A stretch of 64,000 nt of DNA from Ramlibacter tataouinensis. GTDB lineage: Bacteria; Pseudomonadota; Gammaproteobacteria; Burkholderiales; Burkholderiaceae_C. Within the stretch, counting starts at the first letter, position 1. Every line of letters starts with the position of its first letter. Made by a program: the position numbers and the translations under genes. The notes beneath the pieces were generated by a model. The model worked only from the letters and a program-made list of their open reading frames with translations. It was not told the origin of the DNA and searched no databases. Positions 52,709 to 61,745 of this stretch are shown here, one piece after another. Location: NCBI RefSeq assembly GCF_027941915.1, contig NZ_CP116009.1, forward strand, positions 1,364,001-1,428,000. The letters run 5' to 3'.

Positions 52709-52866
52709 GAAGCCCTGCGAGCGAAGCGTGCAGGGCCGTCACACCATGAGGCAGCGGCAGGCGCCGTCCGCCGCGCGCCCCGGACGTAACGCCGGTTTCC
52801 GCCAGCGCGTTGCGCTGGATCCCTCCTCGCGGAACGACGATGTCCATGGCTGTCGCCGATGCGGCG

Positions 52867-53274
52867 TCAACCCGCCTTCTGCACCAGCTTGAGCATCGTC
52901 GCGATGGTGATCGAGCTGAACGTGGCGCGCGCGATCTGGTCGATCTCGGACAGCACCTGCGAGATGGCCCGGTCGGCCGGAGCCACCGCCTCGCCGGCGC
53001 CCCGGTGCGGCACCGACGAGATGTCCTCGAACTGCCCGATCACGTCCATCAGCGTCAGCCGTTTCGCATTGGCGGCGAAGCGGTAGCCGCCGCCGACACC
53101 GCGCACCGACTCGACCACGCCGGCGCGCGCCAGCTCGGCCAGCACCTTGGCCAGGTGGTGCGCCGACACGCCGTACTTGGCGGCGATCTCCGAGGCCGGG
53201 ATGTGCCGCTGCGGGTCGGCCGCGAACTCCAGCACGCTGTACAACGCCAGCAGGGTGTTGACCTGCAGCTTCAC
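52867..53274 (-). CDS. Rrf2-family transcriptional regulator lacking cluster cysteines
   Basis: A 135-residue Rrf2 protein with a winged helix (IPASEIAAKYGVSAHHLAKVL, then VVESVRGVGGGYRFA) and a dimerisation helix at the C-terminus. The three Cys that bind an iron-sulfur cluster in IscR, NsrR and RsrR are absent: that region reads ISSVPHRGAGEAVAPADRA. Its signal is therefore not an obvious cluster. The GTG start at 53274 overlaps the GNAT gene stop (GTGA), so the two genes are co-translated. Targets could be the adjacent pad and transporter genes; this is inference. Confidence 0.85.
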   Translation of the reverse strand: MKLQVNTLLALYSVLEFAADPQRHIPASEIAAKYGVSAHHLAKVLAELARAGVVESVRGVGGGYRFAANAKRLTLMDVIGQFEDISSVPHRGAGEAVAPADRAISQVLSEIDQIARATFSSITIATMLKLVQKAG

Positions 53275-53723
53275 CGGCGCGCCCTCGGTGCCGGCTGCAC
53301 GTCCATCTCCAGCGGGATCATCGGCGCGGCCATCATGCCCTGGCTGCGGAAGAACGACAGGATCAGCGTGTTGTCGCTGGCCAGCAGCGTGCGCAGCTGC
53401 CGCACCCCGGCGGCGCGCAGCGCATCGCACAGGGCGCCGAGCAGGCGCGTGCCGATGCCGGCCTGCCGCACGCGCGGGTCGATGTCGATGGCGAACACCC
53501 AGCCGCAGGGCGGCGAGCCGAACTCCCAGTCGCGCACCTCGCCGATCAGGAAGCCCACCACGTCGCGGCCGGCCACCGCGACCAGGAACCAGCGCTGCTC
53601 GCCGCGCGGCGCATGGCCGTAGCGGCGGTACACGCGCTCCCAGTAGCTGCGCTTTTCCACCCCGGTGACGGTGGCGTCGAGCGCGATCACCTGGTCGAGG
53701 TCGGCGCGGCGCACGGCGCGCAC
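53271..53723 (-). CDS. GNAT-family N-acetyltransferase
   Basis: A 150-residue GNAT protein: AVTVRAVRRADLDQVIALD at the start, acetyl-CoA loop VRQAGIGTRLLGALCDAL near 92-109, and a C-terminal RSQGMMAAPMIPLEM. GTG 53723 is chosen because GGGAG lies eight bases upstream and the fold starts there. The open frame extends to a TTG at 53849 through a Pro/Ala/Arg-rich segment that overlaps an FNR-like box and is unlikely to be coding. The acceptor is unknown; it could be a protein lysine or a small amine. Confidence 0.8.
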   Translation of the reverse strand: MRAVRRADLDQVIALDATVTGVEKRSYWERVYRRYGHAPRGEQRWFLVAVAGRDVVGFLIGEVRDWEFGSPPCGWVFAIDIDPRVRQAGIGTRLLGALCDALRAAGVRQLRTLLASDNTLILSFFRSQGMMAAPMIPLEMDVQPAPRARR

Positions 53724-53835
53724 GGTGACGGCTCCCGAGCTCGGCGGTATCGGCGGCGGCGCGGGGCGCCGCGCGGTGGCGCGCGCAGCGGCCGGGGGGG
53801 CGTGGCGGATGGCGATGGCGGGACTCCGGGAAAGC

Positions 53836-53849
53836 TTATGCCAGATCAA
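53836..53849. promoter_or_regulatory. FNR-like box upstream of the phenylacetate-cluster importer
   Basis: Read on the minus strand: TTGATCTGGCATAA, with one perfect TTGATCTGG half and a degraded second half. It lies 86 bases before the binding-protein start and 113 before the GNAT start. The half-site is identical to the boxes at 33795 and 43578. Confidence 0.5.
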
Positions 53850-53934
53850 GGAATTACGGCATCAGGCTACCAGAATGCCCTGCACTGCGGCGAACTCCAT
53901 TCAGCCGCGGGCAACGAACACAGGAGACAACGGC

Positions 53935-55107
53935 ATGGGCATGTTCAGGTTCAACCGGGCGCTGGCCCGGCAGGTGGCGGGCGCTGCGCTCGCCGTGTGC
54001 GGCGTGGCGGGCTTCGGCAGCGCCGGCGCGCAGGAGCAGCCGATCCGCATCGGCGCCTTCCTCTCGGTCACCGGGCCGGCGGCCTTCCTGGGCGACCCCG
54101 AGCTCAAGACGCTCGAGCTGTACGTCGATCGCATCAACGCCGAAGGCGGCCTGCTGGGCCGCAAGCTGCAGCTGTTCTCCTACGACGACGCCGGTGACGC
54201 CGAGAAGGCGCGCACCTTCGCCAAGCGCCTGATCGAGCAGGACAAGGTCGACGTGATCGTCGGCGGCTCCACCACCGGCACCACCATGGCCGCGATGCCG
54301 CTGGCCGAGCAGTCGTCCACGCCCTTCATCTCGCTGGCCGGCGCCGTGACCATCATCGAGCCGGTCAAGAAGTGGGTGTTCAAGACCCCGCACACCGACC
54401 GCATGGCGTGCGAGAAGATCTTCGTCGACATCAAGGCGCGCAACCTGTCCAAGGTCGCGCTGATCTCCGGCAGCGGCGGCTTCGACAAGTCGATGCGCGC
54501 CGAGTGCGTGAAGGTCGCGCCCAAGTACGGCATGGACCTGGTGGCCGACGAGACCTACGGCGCCACCGACACCGACATGACCGCGCAGCTCACCAAGATC
54601 AAGGGCAGCGGCGCGCAGGCGGTGCTCAACGCCGGCTTCGGCCAGGGCCCGGCGATCGTCACCCGAAACTACCGCCAGGTCGGCCTGGCGCTGCCGCTGT
54701 ACCAGTCGCACGGCGTCGCCTCGCGCGAGTACATCAAGCTGTCCGGCCCGGCCGCCGAGGGCGTGCGCCTGCCCGCCGCCGCGCTGCTGGTGTCCGACAT
54801 CCTGCCGGCCGAGGACGCGCAGAAGCCCGTGGTGGTGGCCTACCGCAAGGCCTACGAGGACAAGTTCAAGTCCGACGTCTCCACCTTCGGCGGCCATGCG
54901 TACGACGGCCTGATGATCGCCGTGAACGCCATCAAGGCAGCCAGGTCCACCGACAAGGCCAGGCTGCGCGACGCGATCGAGGCGACCAAGGGCTACGTCG
55001 GCACCGGCGGCGTGGTCAACATGTCGGCCGCCGACCACATGGGCCTGGACCTGAGCGCGTTCCGCATGCTCGAGGTCAAGGACGGCAACTGGTCGCTGGT
55101 CAAGTAG
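53935..55107 (+). CDS. livJ: Periplasmic substrate-binding protein, aromatic-acid importer
   Basis: A 390-residue Peripla_BP_6 protein. The signal peptide ends near GSAGAQE at 33; the mature start IRIGAFLSVTGPAAFLGDP is typical. The ATG at 53935 has AGGAG eight bases upstream. It is first gene of a complete LivJHMGF set that leads into padBCD and paaK, so phenylacetate or a related aromatic acid is the likely ligand. This is supported by context, not by visible ligand residues. Confidence 0.92.
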   Translation: MGMFRFNRALARQVAGAALAVCGVAGFGSAGAQEQPIRIGAFLSVTGPAAFLGDPELKTLELYVDRINAEGGLLGRKLQLFSYDDAGDAEKARTFAKRLIEQDKVDVIVGGSTTGTTMAAMPLAEQSSTPFISLAGAVTIIEPVKKWVFKTPHTDRMACEKIFVDIKARNLSKVALISGSGGFDKSMRAECVKVAPKYGMDLVADETYGATDTDMTAQLTKIKGSGAQAVLNAGFGQGPAIVTRNYRQVGLALPLYQSHGVASREYIKLSGPAAEGVRLPAAALLVSDILPAEDAQKPVVVAYRKAYEDKFKSDVSTFGGHAYDGLMIAVNAIKAARSTDKARLRDAIEATKGYVGTGGVVNMSAADHMGLDLSAFRMLEVKDGNWSLVK

Positions 55108-55136
55108 GCCCGTCCCGCCCCCCGAGGACCCCGGCA

Positions 55137-55192
55137 ATGAGCGCCGCACGGCCGCCCGAAGGCGCTCGCACCGCAGTGCGCAGCACGGAGGT
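55137..55192 (+). repeat. Dispersed repeat family 1, copy 1 (56 bases)
   Basis: A 56-base element, about 89 % identical (6 mismatches, no gaps) to 58954-59009. It starts with ATGAGCG, contains GCTCGCACCGCAGTGCG and ends CACGGAGGT, so its 3' end is a ribosome-binding site. It lies between the binding-protein gene and livH. Confidence 0.92.
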
Positions 55193-55202
55193 GATCAAGT
55201 GA
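55137..55202 (+). CDS. Repeat family 1 mini-ORF, 21 codons, coupled to livH
   Basis: A 21-codon frame starting ATGAGCGCC and ending in a TGA that overlaps the GTG start of livH (GTGA). The peptide core ARTAVRSTEV and the exact length of 21 codons recur in the mini-ORF at 58954-59019. The repeat also supplies the GGAGG that lies seven bases before livH. Probably a coupling leader rather than a protein. Confidence 0.5.
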   Translation: MSAARPPEGARTAVRSTEVIK

Positions 55203-56074
55203 CTTCCGCCTGGCTCCAGTTCATCGCCAGCGGATTGACCGCCGGGGCGATCTACGCCCTGGTGGCGCTCGGCTTCGCCATCGTGTTCAACGCCAGCGGC
55301 GCGATCAACTTCGCCCAGGGCGAGTTCGTGATGGTCGGCGGCATGAGCGCGGTGAGCTTCCTCGCCATGGGCGTGCCGCTGCCGCTGGCCATCGCGCTGG
55401 CGGTGGCCGCCTCGGTGGTCGTGGCGCTGCTGATCGAGCGCGTCGCGGTCTCGCCGGCGCGCAACGCCGGCACCGTCACGCTGATCATCATCACCATCGG
55501 CGTGGCGCTGTTCCTGCGCGGGCTGGCCCAGCTGGTCTGGGGCAAGGGCGTGTTCCGCCTGCCCGGCTTCTCCGGCGAGGAGCCGATCGCCTTCTTCGGC
55601 GCCACCCTGCTGCCGCAGAGCCTATGGGTGATGGGCGGCGCCGCGCTGGCGGTGCTGGCGCTGGGCGCCTTCTACGGCCGCACCCTGGCGGGCAAGGCGA
55701 TGCTGGCCACCAGCTACAACAAGCTGGCCGCGCAGCTGGTGGGCATCAACACCCGCGCCGTGCTGTTCGCCAGCTTCGGCCTGGCGGCGGCGCTGGGCGC
55801 CATCGGCGGCGTGCTGATCGCGCCGATCGCCTTCACCTCCTACGACGCCGGGATCATGCTGGGCCTCAAGGGCTTCGCCGCCGCCATGCTCGGCGGCCTG
55901 GGCAGCTTCGCCGGCGCCGTGCTCGGCGGCGTCGTGCTGGGCCTGCTCGAAGGCCTGGGCGCCGGCTTCGTCTCATCCGCCTACAAGGACGCGATCGCCT
56001 TCGTGGTGATCCTGGCCGTCCTGTTCTTCCTGCCTGGAGGGCTGCTCGGTGCACGCCACAGCGACCGTGTCTGA
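55199..56074 (+). CDS. livH: Branched-chain-type permease LivH
   Basis: A 291-residue permease with about eight TM segments. It has the family block ALGFAIVFNASGAINFAQGEF near 22-42 and GLKGFAAAMLGGLGSFAGA near 222. The GTG start is preceded by GGAGG from repeat family 1 at seven bases. It has normal length with no extra domain, in contrast to the LivH at 3690. It overlaps livM by 26 bases. Confidence 0.94.
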   Translation: MTSAWLQFIASGLTAGAIYALVALGFAIVFNASGAINFAQGEFVMVGGMSAVSFLAMGVPLPLAIALAVAASVVVALLIERVAVSPARNAGTVTLIIITIGVALFLRGLAQLVWGKGVFRLPGFSGEEPIAFFGATLLPQSLWVMGGAALAVLALGAFYGRTLAGKAMLATSYNKLAAQLVGINTRAVLFASFGLAAALGAIGGVLIAPIAFTSYDAGIMLGLKGFAAAMLGGLGSFAGAVLGGVVLGLLEGLGAGFVSSAYKDAIAFVVILAVLFFLPGGLLGARHSDRV

Positions 56075-57032
56075 ACCCGTGGCGCCGCGCCACTGGGCCG
56101 CGCACCCGCGCAGCGGGGGCACGCTGCTGCTGGCGGCCATCGTCGCCCTGCTGCCGCTGGCGCTGCCCAACAACTACGCCTGGGACGTCGCCATCCAGGT
56201 GGCGCTCAACGGCATCGTCTGCGTCGGGCTGAACCTGCTGATCGGCTATGCCGGCCAGATCAGCCTGGGCCATGCCGGCTTCTTCGCCCTGGGCGGCTAC
56301 GCCAGCGCCATCGCGGCTTCGCGCTGGGGCGTGCCGGTGTGGCTGGCGCTGCCGGGCGCCTGCGCCGCGGTCGGCGCGCTGGCCTACGTGATCGGCCGCC
56401 CCACCCTGCGGCTGAAGGGCCACACGCTGGCGATGGCGACGCTGGGGCTGGGCGTGATCATCTCGATCGGCCTGACCACCGAGGACCGCATCACCGGCGG
56501 CCCCGACGGCATGCCGGTGCCGCCGCTGGTGCTGTTCGGCCTCATCGTGCAGGGCGAGAAGGTCTGGTACTGGATCGCCGGCGCGCTGCTGGTCGCCACG
56601 GTGTGGCTGGCGCTGAACCTGATCGACTCGCCCAATGGGCGCGCGCTGCGCGCGCTGCACGGCTCCGAGGTCGCCTCGCAGACGCTGGGCATCGACAGCG
56701 CCCGCTTCAAGCTGCAGGTGTTCACGCTGTCGGCGGTGCTGGCGGCGCTGGCCGGCGCGCTGGCGGCGCACTACGCCGGCTTCATCACGCCGGCCAAGTC
56801 GTCCTTCCTGCACTCGGTCGAGCTGGTGATCATGGTGGTGTTCGGCGGCATGGCCTCGGTGTTCGGCGCCGTGATCGGCGCCGCCGTGCTGACCATGCTG
56901 CCGCAGGTGCTCACGGTGCTGAAGGACTACGAGATGATGGTCTTCGGCGCCGTGCTGGTGGCCACCATGGTGCTGTTCCCCGAGGGCCTGGTGCCCGGCA
57001 TCGCGCGCCGCTGGGCCGGGAGAAAACCATGA
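56049..57032 (+). CDS. livM: Branched-chain-type permease LivM
   Basis: A 327-residue permease. GLNLLIGYAGQISLGHAGFF near 58-77 is the LivM signature, and the later loop RALHGSEVASQTLGIDSARFK is typical. GTG 56049 has GGAGGG seven bases upstream, within the end of livH. The stop overlaps the livG start by four bases (ATGA). It forms the channel with LivH. Confidence 0.94.
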   Translation: MHATATVSEPVAPRHWAAHPRSGGTLLLAAIVALLPLALPNNYAWDVAIQVALNGIVCVGLNLLIGYAGQISLGHAGFFALGGYASAIAASRWGVPVWLALPGACAAVGALAYVIGRPTLRLKGHTLAMATLGLGVIISIGLTTEDRITGGPDGMPVPPLVLFGLIVQGEKVWYWIAGALLVATVWLALNLIDSPNGRALRALHGSEVASQTLGIDSARFKLQVFTLSAVLAALAGALAAHYAGFITPAKSSFLHSVELVIMVVFGGMASVFGAVIGAAVLTMLPQVLTVLKDYEMMVFGAVLVATMVLFPEGLVPGIARRWAGRKP

Positions 57033-57827
57033 CCGCCGCCCCGTGCCTGTTGCACGTCAGCGGCCTGTCCAAGGCTTTCGGCGGCGTGCACGCGGTCGCC
57101 GACGTCGAGATGCGCATCGCCCCGGGCGCGGTGCATTCGGTGATCGGCCCCAACGGGGCCGGCAAGACCACCCTGATCAACATGCTCAGCGGCGTGTACC
57201 GCCCCAGCGCCGGCTCGATCCGCCTCGACGGGATCGAGCTGGCCGGCCAGCCGGTGCACCGCTTCGCCGCCGGCGGCATCGGCCGCACCTTCCAGAACCT
57301 GCAGGTGTTCTTCAACATGACGGCGCTGGAGAACGTGATGACCGGGCGGCACCTGCGCGAGCGCTGCTCGCTGGCCGCCTCGCTGCTGCGCACGCGCGCC
57401 CTGGTGCGGGCCGAGGCCGAGTGCCGCGCCGTCGCCCGCGACCTGCTGCGCCAGGTCGGCCTGGCCGGCTTCGAGGACTCGCCCTCCGACGCCATGCCCT
57501 ACGGCGCGCTCAAGCGGCTGGAGATCGCCCGCGCCCTGGCGGCCCAGCCCAAGCTGCTGCTGCTGGACGAACCGGCCGCCGGCCTGAACGCCACCGAGGC
57601 GCGCGAGATCGACGCCCTGATCCAGCGCCTGGCCGAGGGCGGCACCACCATCGTGCTGGTCGAGCACAACATGGCGCTGGTGATGGAGGTGTCCGACCAC
57701 GTGTTCGTGATGGACCACGGCCGCAAGCTGGCCGAGGGCACGCCGGCCGAGGTCTCGCGCGATGCGCGCGTGATCGAGGCCTACCTGGGCAGCGAGACCG
57801 CGCCCGCAGCGCAAGCGGAGGCGGCCG

Positions 57828-57835
<8 letters not shown>
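57029..57835 (+). CDS. livG: ABC transporter ATPase LivG
   Basis: A 268-residue ATPase with Walker A GPNGAGKTTL near 39-48, Q-loop in GIGRTFQNLQVFF, signature region MPYGALKRLEIARAL (YGALK replaces the LSGGQ form, as often in LivG) and Walker B LLLLDEPAAGLN; the H-loop is VEHNM. The start at 57029 follows GGGAG. It overlaps livF by eight bases. Confidence 0.94.
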
Positions 57836-58526
<691 letters not shown>

Positions 58527-58549
58527 ACCCCACGGAAAGAGAAGGAACC

Positions 58550-58957
58550 ATGAAACCCAGCCTGCAACCCGGCCTGCGCCACACCGCCCGCTTCGAGGTC
58601 ACGCGCGAGCGCACCATCGACTTCATGGGCGAGAAGGCCCGCGTCTATGCCACGCCGATGCTGGTGCGCGACGTCGAGGTCGCCTGCCGCGAGCTGCTGC
58701 TGCCGCACCTGGACGCGGGCGAGGACTCGGTCGGCACCCGCATCGAGCTGGACCACACCGCCGCCACGCTGCAGGGCATGGCGGTCACGCTGGAGGTGGA
58801 ACTCACCGCGCTCAAGGGCCGGGCCGCCACCTTCAGCATCACCGGCAGCGACAGCGTCGAGCCGATCTGCCGCGCCACCCACCACCGCTTCATCGTCGAC
58901 GTCTGCACCACCGAGCAGCGGCTGGCCGCCAAGGCGGCCAAAGCAGGATTGGCATGA
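58550..58957 (+). CDS. FlK-type hotdog thioesterase
   Basis: A 135-residue hotdog-fold acyl-CoA thioesterase resembling fluoroacetyl-CoA thioesterase FlK. Catalytic triad positions can be matched: Thr35 (YATPML), Glu43 (VEVACRE) and His69 (LDHTAAT), with exactly the FlK spacings (8 and 26). AGAGAAGGA precedes the ATG. Within an operon for phenylacetyl-CoA oxidation it probably hydrolyses a CoA ester there, either to recycle CoA or to remove dead-end esters; the substrate is inferred. Its stop overlaps the mini-ORF start of repeat family 1 (ATGA). Confidence 0.87.
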   Translation: MKPSLQPGLRHTARFEVTRERTIDFMGEKARVYATPMLVRDVEVACRELLLPHLDAGEDSVGTRIELDHTAATLQGMAVTLEVELTALKGRAATFSITGSDSVEPICRATHHRFIVDVCTTEQRLAAKAAKAGLA

Positions 58958-59009
58958 GCGTCGCCGGGCCGCCCCAAGACGCTCGCACCGCAGTGCGAAG
59001 CACGGAGGT
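58954..59009 (+). repeat. Dispersed repeat family 1, copy 2 (56 bases)
   Basis: A 56-base element, about 89 % identical to 55137-55192 and in the same orientation. It bridges the thioesterase stop and padB, and its terminal GGAGGT forms the ribosome-binding site of padB. Confidence 0.92.
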
Positions 59010-59019
59010 CTTCCCATGA
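58954..59019 (+). CDS. Repeat family 1 mini-ORF, 21 codons, coupled to padB
   Basis: A 21-codon frame whose ATG overlaps the thioesterase stop (ATGA) and whose TGA overlaps the padB ATG (ATGA). It has the same length and core peptide (ARTAVRSTEV) as the frame at 55137-55202. It is likely to act by passing ribosomes to padB; a stable peptide is not expected. Confidence 0.5.
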   Translation: MSVAGPPQDARTAVRSTEVFP

Positions 59020-61745
59020 CGGCTCAGGCCGCCACCCGCAAGGTCCCCACGTACTGCTACCAGTGCGTGGCCGGGCCGGACCTGCTCACCGTCAAGGTGC
59101 AGGGCGGCGTGGCGACCGAGGTCGAGCCCAACTTCTGCGCCGCCGAGGTGCACCCGGGCGGCGGCAAGGTCTGCGTCAAGGCCTTCGGGCTGATCCAGAA
59201 GACCTACAACCCGAACCGGGTGCTCACGCCCATGAAGCGCACCAACCCGAAGAAGGGGCGCGACGAGGATCCGGGCTTCGTGCCGATCGCCTGGGACGAG
59301 GCGATGGCGCTGATCGCCGGCAAGCTCAACCAGGTGCGCGAGGAGGGCCTGACCGACGAATCGGGCTACCCCAAGGTCGCGGCCAGCTTCGGCGGCGGCG
59401 GCACCCCGCAGTCGTACATGGGCACCTTCCCGGCCTTCCTGTCGGCCTGGGGGCCGGTGGACATGGGCTTCGGCTCGGGCCAGGGCGTCAAGTGCTACCA
59501 CTCCGAACACCTGTACGGCGAGTTCTGGCACCGCGCCTTCATCGTCGCGCCCGACACCCCGCTGTGCAACTACCTGATCTCCTGCGGCACCAACATGGAG
59601 GCCTCCAGCGGCGTCGCCGGGATCTGGCGCCATTCGCGCGCCCGCGTGCGCGGCATGAAGCGGGTACAGGTCGAGCCGCACCTGTCGATCACCGGCGCCT
59701 GCTCGGCGCAGTGGGTGCCGATCAAGCCCAAGACCGACGCCGCCTTCCTGTACGCCCTGATCCAGGTGATGCTGCACGAGGCCCGGCGCGAGCAGCTGGA
59801 CGTCGAGTTCCTGTGCCGGCGCACCGGCTCGCCCTACCTGGTCGGGCCCAACGGCTACTTCCTGCGCGAGCGCGAGACGAGCAAGCCGCTGGTGTGGGAC
59901 ACGCTGCGCGGAGCCGCCTGCGCCCATGACACGCCCGGCATCCGCGAAGCGCTGGAAGGCCGCTACACGGTGGACGCGGTCGAGACCGGTCCCGACGGCG
60001 ACCTGCTGGCCGAGGGCCTGCTGGAGGGCCAGACCGCCTTCGGCCGGATGGTCGAGCACATGCGGCCCTACACGCCCGAGTGGGCCGCGGGCGTGTGCGA
60101 TGTCGACGCCGCCACGATCCGCCAGATCGCCCACGAGTACCTGGACCACGCCTGCATCGGCCAGACCATCGAGATCGACGGCCAGGTGATGCCCTACCGC
60201 CCGGTGGCGGTCACGCTCGGCAAGACCGTCAACAACGGCTGGGGCGGCTACGAATGCTGCTGGGCCCGCACCATGCTGGCCACCCTGGTCGGCGCGCTGG
60301 AAGTGCCCGGCGGCACCATCGGCACCACCGTGCGGCTGGCGCGCCCGATGGCGCAGCGGCTGGAGAGCGTCAAGCCCGGCCCGGACGGCTTCATGCACTT
60401 CGGCCTGAACCCGACCGACAAGCAGAACTGGTCGGCCAGGCCCAACATCCGCAACGCCTACCGCACCATGGTGCCGCTGGCCAGCGACGGCCCCTGGAGC
60501 CAGGCGCTCGGGCCGACGCACTTCTCGTGGATGTTCCTGGACCAGACGCCCCAGGGGCTGCCGCGCGTGACGCTGCCGGAGGTCTGGTTCTTCTACCGCA
60601 CCAACCCGGCGATCTCGTTCTGGGACACGGCGTCGCTGGCGCAGAAGATCGCGCGCTTCCCCTTCGTGGTGGCGTTCGCCTACACGCACGACGAGACCAA
60701 CCACTTCGCCGACGTCCTGCTGCCGGACGCGATGGACCTGGAGAGCCTGCAGCTGATCCGCATCGGCACCACCAAGTTCATCGAGCAGTTCTGGGAGCAC
60801 CAGGGCTTCGCGCTGCGCCAGCCGGCGGTGGCCCCGCGCGGCCAGGCGCGCGATTTCACCGACATCGCTACCGAGCTGGCCGCGCGCACCGGGCTGACCG
60901 ACCGGTACGTGGCAGCCATCAACAAGGGCGCGGCCGGGGTGCCGCTGAAGAACCCGCACGGCGACTTCTCGCTGCCGGCCGACCGGGTGCCCGAGCTGGA
61001 GGTCATCTGGGACGCCGTGTGCCGCGCCGCCAGCGCCGAACTCACCGAGGGCCGGGAGATCCACGGCCTCGACTGGTGGAAGGAACACGGGCTGGCCACC
61101 AAGCCGTTCCCGCGCCGCGAGTGGTACCTCTACCCGACCCTGGGCGAGCGCGGGCTGCGCTTCGAACTGCCCTACCAGGAACGGCTCGCGCGCGTCGGCG
61201 CCGAGCTCGGCCGCCGGCTGCACGAGAACGGCATGCACTGGTGGGACGAGCAGCTGAAGGAATACCAGGCGCTGCCGCCCTGCAAGGACTTCGGCGCGCC
61301 CTGGATCGCGTCCCTGCGCGCCGACGGCGGCACGCCGGAGGACTTCCCGTTCTGGCTGCTCACCGCGCGCAGCATGCAGTACGCCTGGGGCGGCAACGTC
61401 GGCCTGCAGATGATCAAGGAAGTGGCCGACAACATCGCCGGCCACAAGGGCCTGATCATCAACACGCGGGTTGCGCAGCGGCTGGGCATCGCCGAGGGCG
61501 ACCCGGTGGAGATCGCCACGCCGCAGCGCCGCGTCAGCGGCCGCGCCGTGCTGCGCCAGGGCATCCGGCCCGACACGCTGCTGGCCATCGGGCAGTTCGG
61601 CCACTGGAACACGCCGCTGGCCAGGGACTTCGGCGTCCCCAGCATGAACACGCTGACCTCCATGAAGCTGGAGCTGACCGACGCCACCGGCTCCGGCGCC
61701 GACATCGTGCGGGTCTCGCTGCGCCGCCTGAAGGAGGCCGCATGA
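59016..61745 (+). CDS. padB: Phenylacetyl-CoA:acceptor oxidoreductase, molybdopterin subunit
   Basis: A 909-residue DMSO-reductase-family molybdoenzyme. Cys residues near the N-terminus (YCYQC near 15-19, FCAAE, KVCVKA) could bind a [4Fe-4S] cluster. Later blocks include CGTNMEASSGVAGIWRHS, ETNHFADVLLPDAMDLES and a C-terminal cofactor domain (LLTARSMQYAWGGNVGLQ). There is no twin-arginine signal, in keeping with a cytoplasmic location. It oxidises phenylacetyl-CoA to phenylglyoxylate, with PadC and PadD passing electrons to quinone. GGAGG from repeat family 1 lies seven bases before the ATG. Confidence 0.9.
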   Translation: MTAQAATRKVPTYCYQCVAGPDLLTVKVQGGVATEVEPNFCAAEVHPGGGKVCVKAFGLIQKTYNPNRVLTPMKRTNPKKGRDEDPGFVPIAWDEAMALIAGKLNQVREEGLTDESGYPKVAASFGGGGTPQSYMGTFPAFLSAWGPVDMGFGSGQGVKCYHSEHLYGEFWHRAFIVAPDTPLCNYLISCGTNMEASSGVAGIWRHSRARVRGMKRVQVEPHLSITGACSAQWVPIKPKTDAAFLYALIQVMLHEARREQLDVEFLCRRTGSPYLVGPNGYFLRERETSKPLVWDTLRGAACAHDTPGIREALEGRYTVDAVETGPDGDLLAEGLLEGQTAFGRMVEHMRPYTPEWAAGVCDVDAATIRQIAHEYLDHACIGQTIEIDGQVMPYRPVAVTLGKTVNNGWGGYECCWARTMLATLVGALEVPGGTIGTTVRLARPMAQRLESVKPGPDGFMHFGLNPTDKQNWSARPNIRNAYRTMVPLASDGPWSQALGPTHFSWMFLDQTPQGLPRVTLPEVWFFYRTNPAISFWDTASLAQKIARFPFVVAFAYTHDETNHFADVLLPDAMDLESLQLIRIGTTKFIEQFWEHQGFALRQPAVAPRGQARDFTDIATELAARTGLTDRYVAAINKGAAGVPLKNPHGDFSLPADRVPELEVIWDAVCRAASAELTEGREIHGLDWWKEHGLATKPFPRREWYLYPTLGERGLRFELPYQERLARVGAELGRRLHENGMHWWDEQLKEYQALPPCKDFGAPWIASLRADGGTPEDFPFWLLTARSMQYAWGGNVGLQMIKEVADNIAGHKGLIINTRVAQRLGIAEGDPVEIATPQRRVSGRAVLRQGIRPDTLLAIGQFGHWNTPLARDFGVPSMNTLTSMKLELTDATGSGADIVRVSLRRLKEAA

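Noticed and set aside
52458-52847. Minus-strand open frame in the 415-base gap
   Set aside because: It is formed by the nested inverted repeat and flanks, with no start signal or recognisable domain.
53724-53849. TTG-initiated N-terminal extension of the GNAT protein
   Set aside because: It would start inside an FNR-like box and adds a Pro/Ala/Arg-rich tract; a good ribosome site and the fold both begin at GTG 53723.
58890-61604. Minus-strand open frame of 904 codons
   Set aside because: Antisense shadow of padB; no domain or ribosome site.
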